Source: Taklimakanibacter sp049323275
GTDB taxonomy: Bacteria; Pseudomonadota; Alphaproteobacteria; Rhizobiales; Aestuariivirgaceae
Direction of reading: 5' to 3'
Assembly: GCA_049323275.1 (NCBI GenBank)
Contig: JBMOOM010000021.1
Coordinates: 1-64,000, forward strand
Length of the DNA stretch: 64,000 nt
In this document: positions 63,102-64,000 of the stretch, piece by piece
How the letters are laid out: each line of letters begins with the position of its first letter
Numbering within the stretch: the stretch's first letter is position 1
Notes under the pieces: model-generated
The model's database searches: none
What the model saw: the letters and a program-made list of their open reading frames with translations, nothing else
Told to the model about the DNA's origin: nothing
Program-made: the position numbers and the translations under genes

Positions 63102-63877
63102 TATGCCATTACCTCGCCGCGATCGACATTGACGGCCTGCCCGGTGATGTCGCGCGCCAGGTCCGAGGCCAGGAAGAGATAGAGATTGGCGACGTCGCCG
63201 GGATCGAGCAGGCCCGGCAGCGCCTGATTGCCCAGGATCTGGCCCAGCATCTCGTCCTCGCTGATGCCGGCGCGCGCGGAGACTTCGGTCAGCGAGCGCA
63301 AGGCGGCGCGGGTCTTCACCCAGCCGGGACATACCGCGTTCACCCGGATATTGCGTGGTCCCAATTCCTTGGCGAGGACGCGCATGAAGCCGAGATTGCC
63401 GTGTTTCGAGGTGACATAGGCGGCGAATTCGGGAGCGGCGCTCTTCGACCAGACCGAGCCGGTGATGATGATGTTCGCGCCCGACGGCATCTGCGTCAGC
63501 GCCTGGCGGGTGACATAATAGGTGCCGATGAGATTGATCTCGATGATGCGCCGGAAGAGCTCTTCGACCTCATCGCCTTCCTCATCCATGGGGGTGAGCC
63601 GCTCGAGCCCGGCATTGTTGACGAGGATGTCGAGCGGCCCGAGTCCGCCGACCGATTTGCGCACTTGCGCGCGGTCGGTGATGTCGCAGATTTCGGCCTT
63701 GACCGGCTTGCCGGTGGCGGCGGTCATCTGCCGCGCGGCTTCCTGGATATCGGCCGTGCTCGACAGGATCGTGACATCGGCGCCGGCGCGCACGAAACCT
63801 TCAGCCACGGCATAACCTATGCCGTGGCTGGCCCCGGTCACGAGCGCCTTTTTGCCGGTGAAGTCGAAAACCCCCAT
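63101..63877 (-). CDS. Short-chain dehydrogenase/reductase (SDR)
   Basis: SDR of 258 aa. TGASHGIG is near residues 14-21, followed by NNAGLE and the catalytic YVTSK, with a final DITGQAVNVDRGEVMA. The start lies directly after the stop of the ABC ATPase gene (no gap), so the operon runs from beyond the window edge. Family resembles 3-oxoacyl- or sugar-type dehydrogenases. Substrate unknown. Confidence 0.85.
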   Translation of the reverse strand: MGVFDFTGKKALVTGASHGIGYAVAEGFVRAGADVTILSSTADIQEAARQMTAATGKPVKAEICDITDRAQVRKSVGGLGPLDILVNNAGLERLTPMDEEGDEVEELFRRIIEINLIGTYYVTRQALTQMPSGANIIITGSVWSKSAAPEFAAYVTSKHGNLGFMRVLAKELGPRNIRVNAVCPGWVKTRAALRSLTEVSARAGISEDEMLGQILGNQALPGLLDPGDVANLYLFLASDLARDITGQAVNVDRGEVMA

Positions 63878-64000
63878 TTATTCTGCTGCCTCCATGGTTT
63901 GTTCTTCATTGCGGATCAGCGCCAGCACGTCGCGGCGGATCTTGCGGAAATCGGGATGGTCGAGAATGTCGAGGCCGCGCTTCTCCGGCAGCGTGGCGCT
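63878..64000 (-). CDS. C-terminal end of an ABC transporter ATPase (SsuB/TauB-like), cut by window edge
   Basis: The last 40 codons and TAA stop are in the window. The tail LPEKRGLDILDHPDFRKIRR followed by DVLALIRNEEQ has the pattern of the C-terminus of nitrate/sulfonate/taurine-type ATPases. Its stop abuts the SDR start codon. The rest of the transporter should lie to the right of the window. Confidence 0.5.
   Translation of the reverse strand, partial: SATLPEKRGLDILDHPDFRKIRRDVLALIRNEEQTMEAAE

Overview
The window is high-GC DNA packed with genes, with most intergenic gaps under 150 bp. It looks like an alphaproteobacterium of the Hyphomicrobiales (Rhizobiales) type. The reasons are the many ABC and TTT uptake operons, the IclR/GntR/Lrp/MocR regulators each placed beside a catabolic operon, and short palindromic repeats of the kind scattered through rhizobial genomes. 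No rRNA, tRNA, phage, insertion sequence or CRISPR was seen. I did not assign a genus.

Layout. (A) 1-5738, plus strand: a tandem hairpin repeat, then an operon of a Tat-exported NMT1-type binding protein, a VOC protein, an unrecognised TIM-barrel-like protein, an SDR and two Gfo/Idh dehydrogenases. (B) 5746-12365: an 853-aa adenylation / carrier / membrane-acyltransferase fusion, a MocR regulator divergent from a class III aminotransferase, and CorA. (C) 12663-24167: a kinase and class III PLP lyase pair resembling hydroxylysine kinase and its phospho-lyase, a GntR regulator, a complete polyamine-type ABC transporter, an omega-aminotransferase and a two-subunit N,N-dimethylformamidase (DMFase)-like enzyme. 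(D) 24164-32565: an IclR regulator divergent from methylisocitrate-lyase-like prpB, a TctCBA tripartite carrier, the lower homoprotocatechuate meta-cleavage genes (hpaF, an hpaG-like gene, hpaH, hpaI) and a LysE exporter. (E) 32685-41119: an unknown small protein, then a sugar-type ABC operon that contains an SDR and a second DMFase pair. (F) 41107-53614: a 2-ketoarginine-decarboxylase-like TPP enzyme, an FAD oxidase, a ureohydrolase, an IclR regulator, a second polyamine-type ABC operon with an M20 hydrolase, an aminotransferase and an NTF2-like protein. (G) 53722-60309: an Lrp regulator divergent from diaminopropionate ammonia-lyase, an M24 hydrolase, a binding protein, a permease-ATPase fusion and an M20 carbamoylase-type hydrolase. 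(H) 60443-64000, minus strand: a PuuE/imidase-like deacetylase-fold hydrolase, a second ureohydrolase, two SDRs and the end of an ABC ATPase.

The common theme is scavenging of organic nitrogen and organic acids. A periplasmic binding protein captures the compound. A dedicated hydrolase (DMFase-like, M20, M24, ureohydrolase or imidase-like) cuts a C-N bond. Aminotransferases, a PLP lyase and dehydrogenases then pass the carbon to central metabolism. Two sets of IclR-type palindromes were found by eye. One (TCCA-N5-TGGA) is repeated 95 bp apart between iclR and prpB. The other (CGRAA-N5-TTYCG) appears at three promoters of region F. Four of the binding-protein genes are followed at once by a hairpin that could lower expression of the downstream genes.
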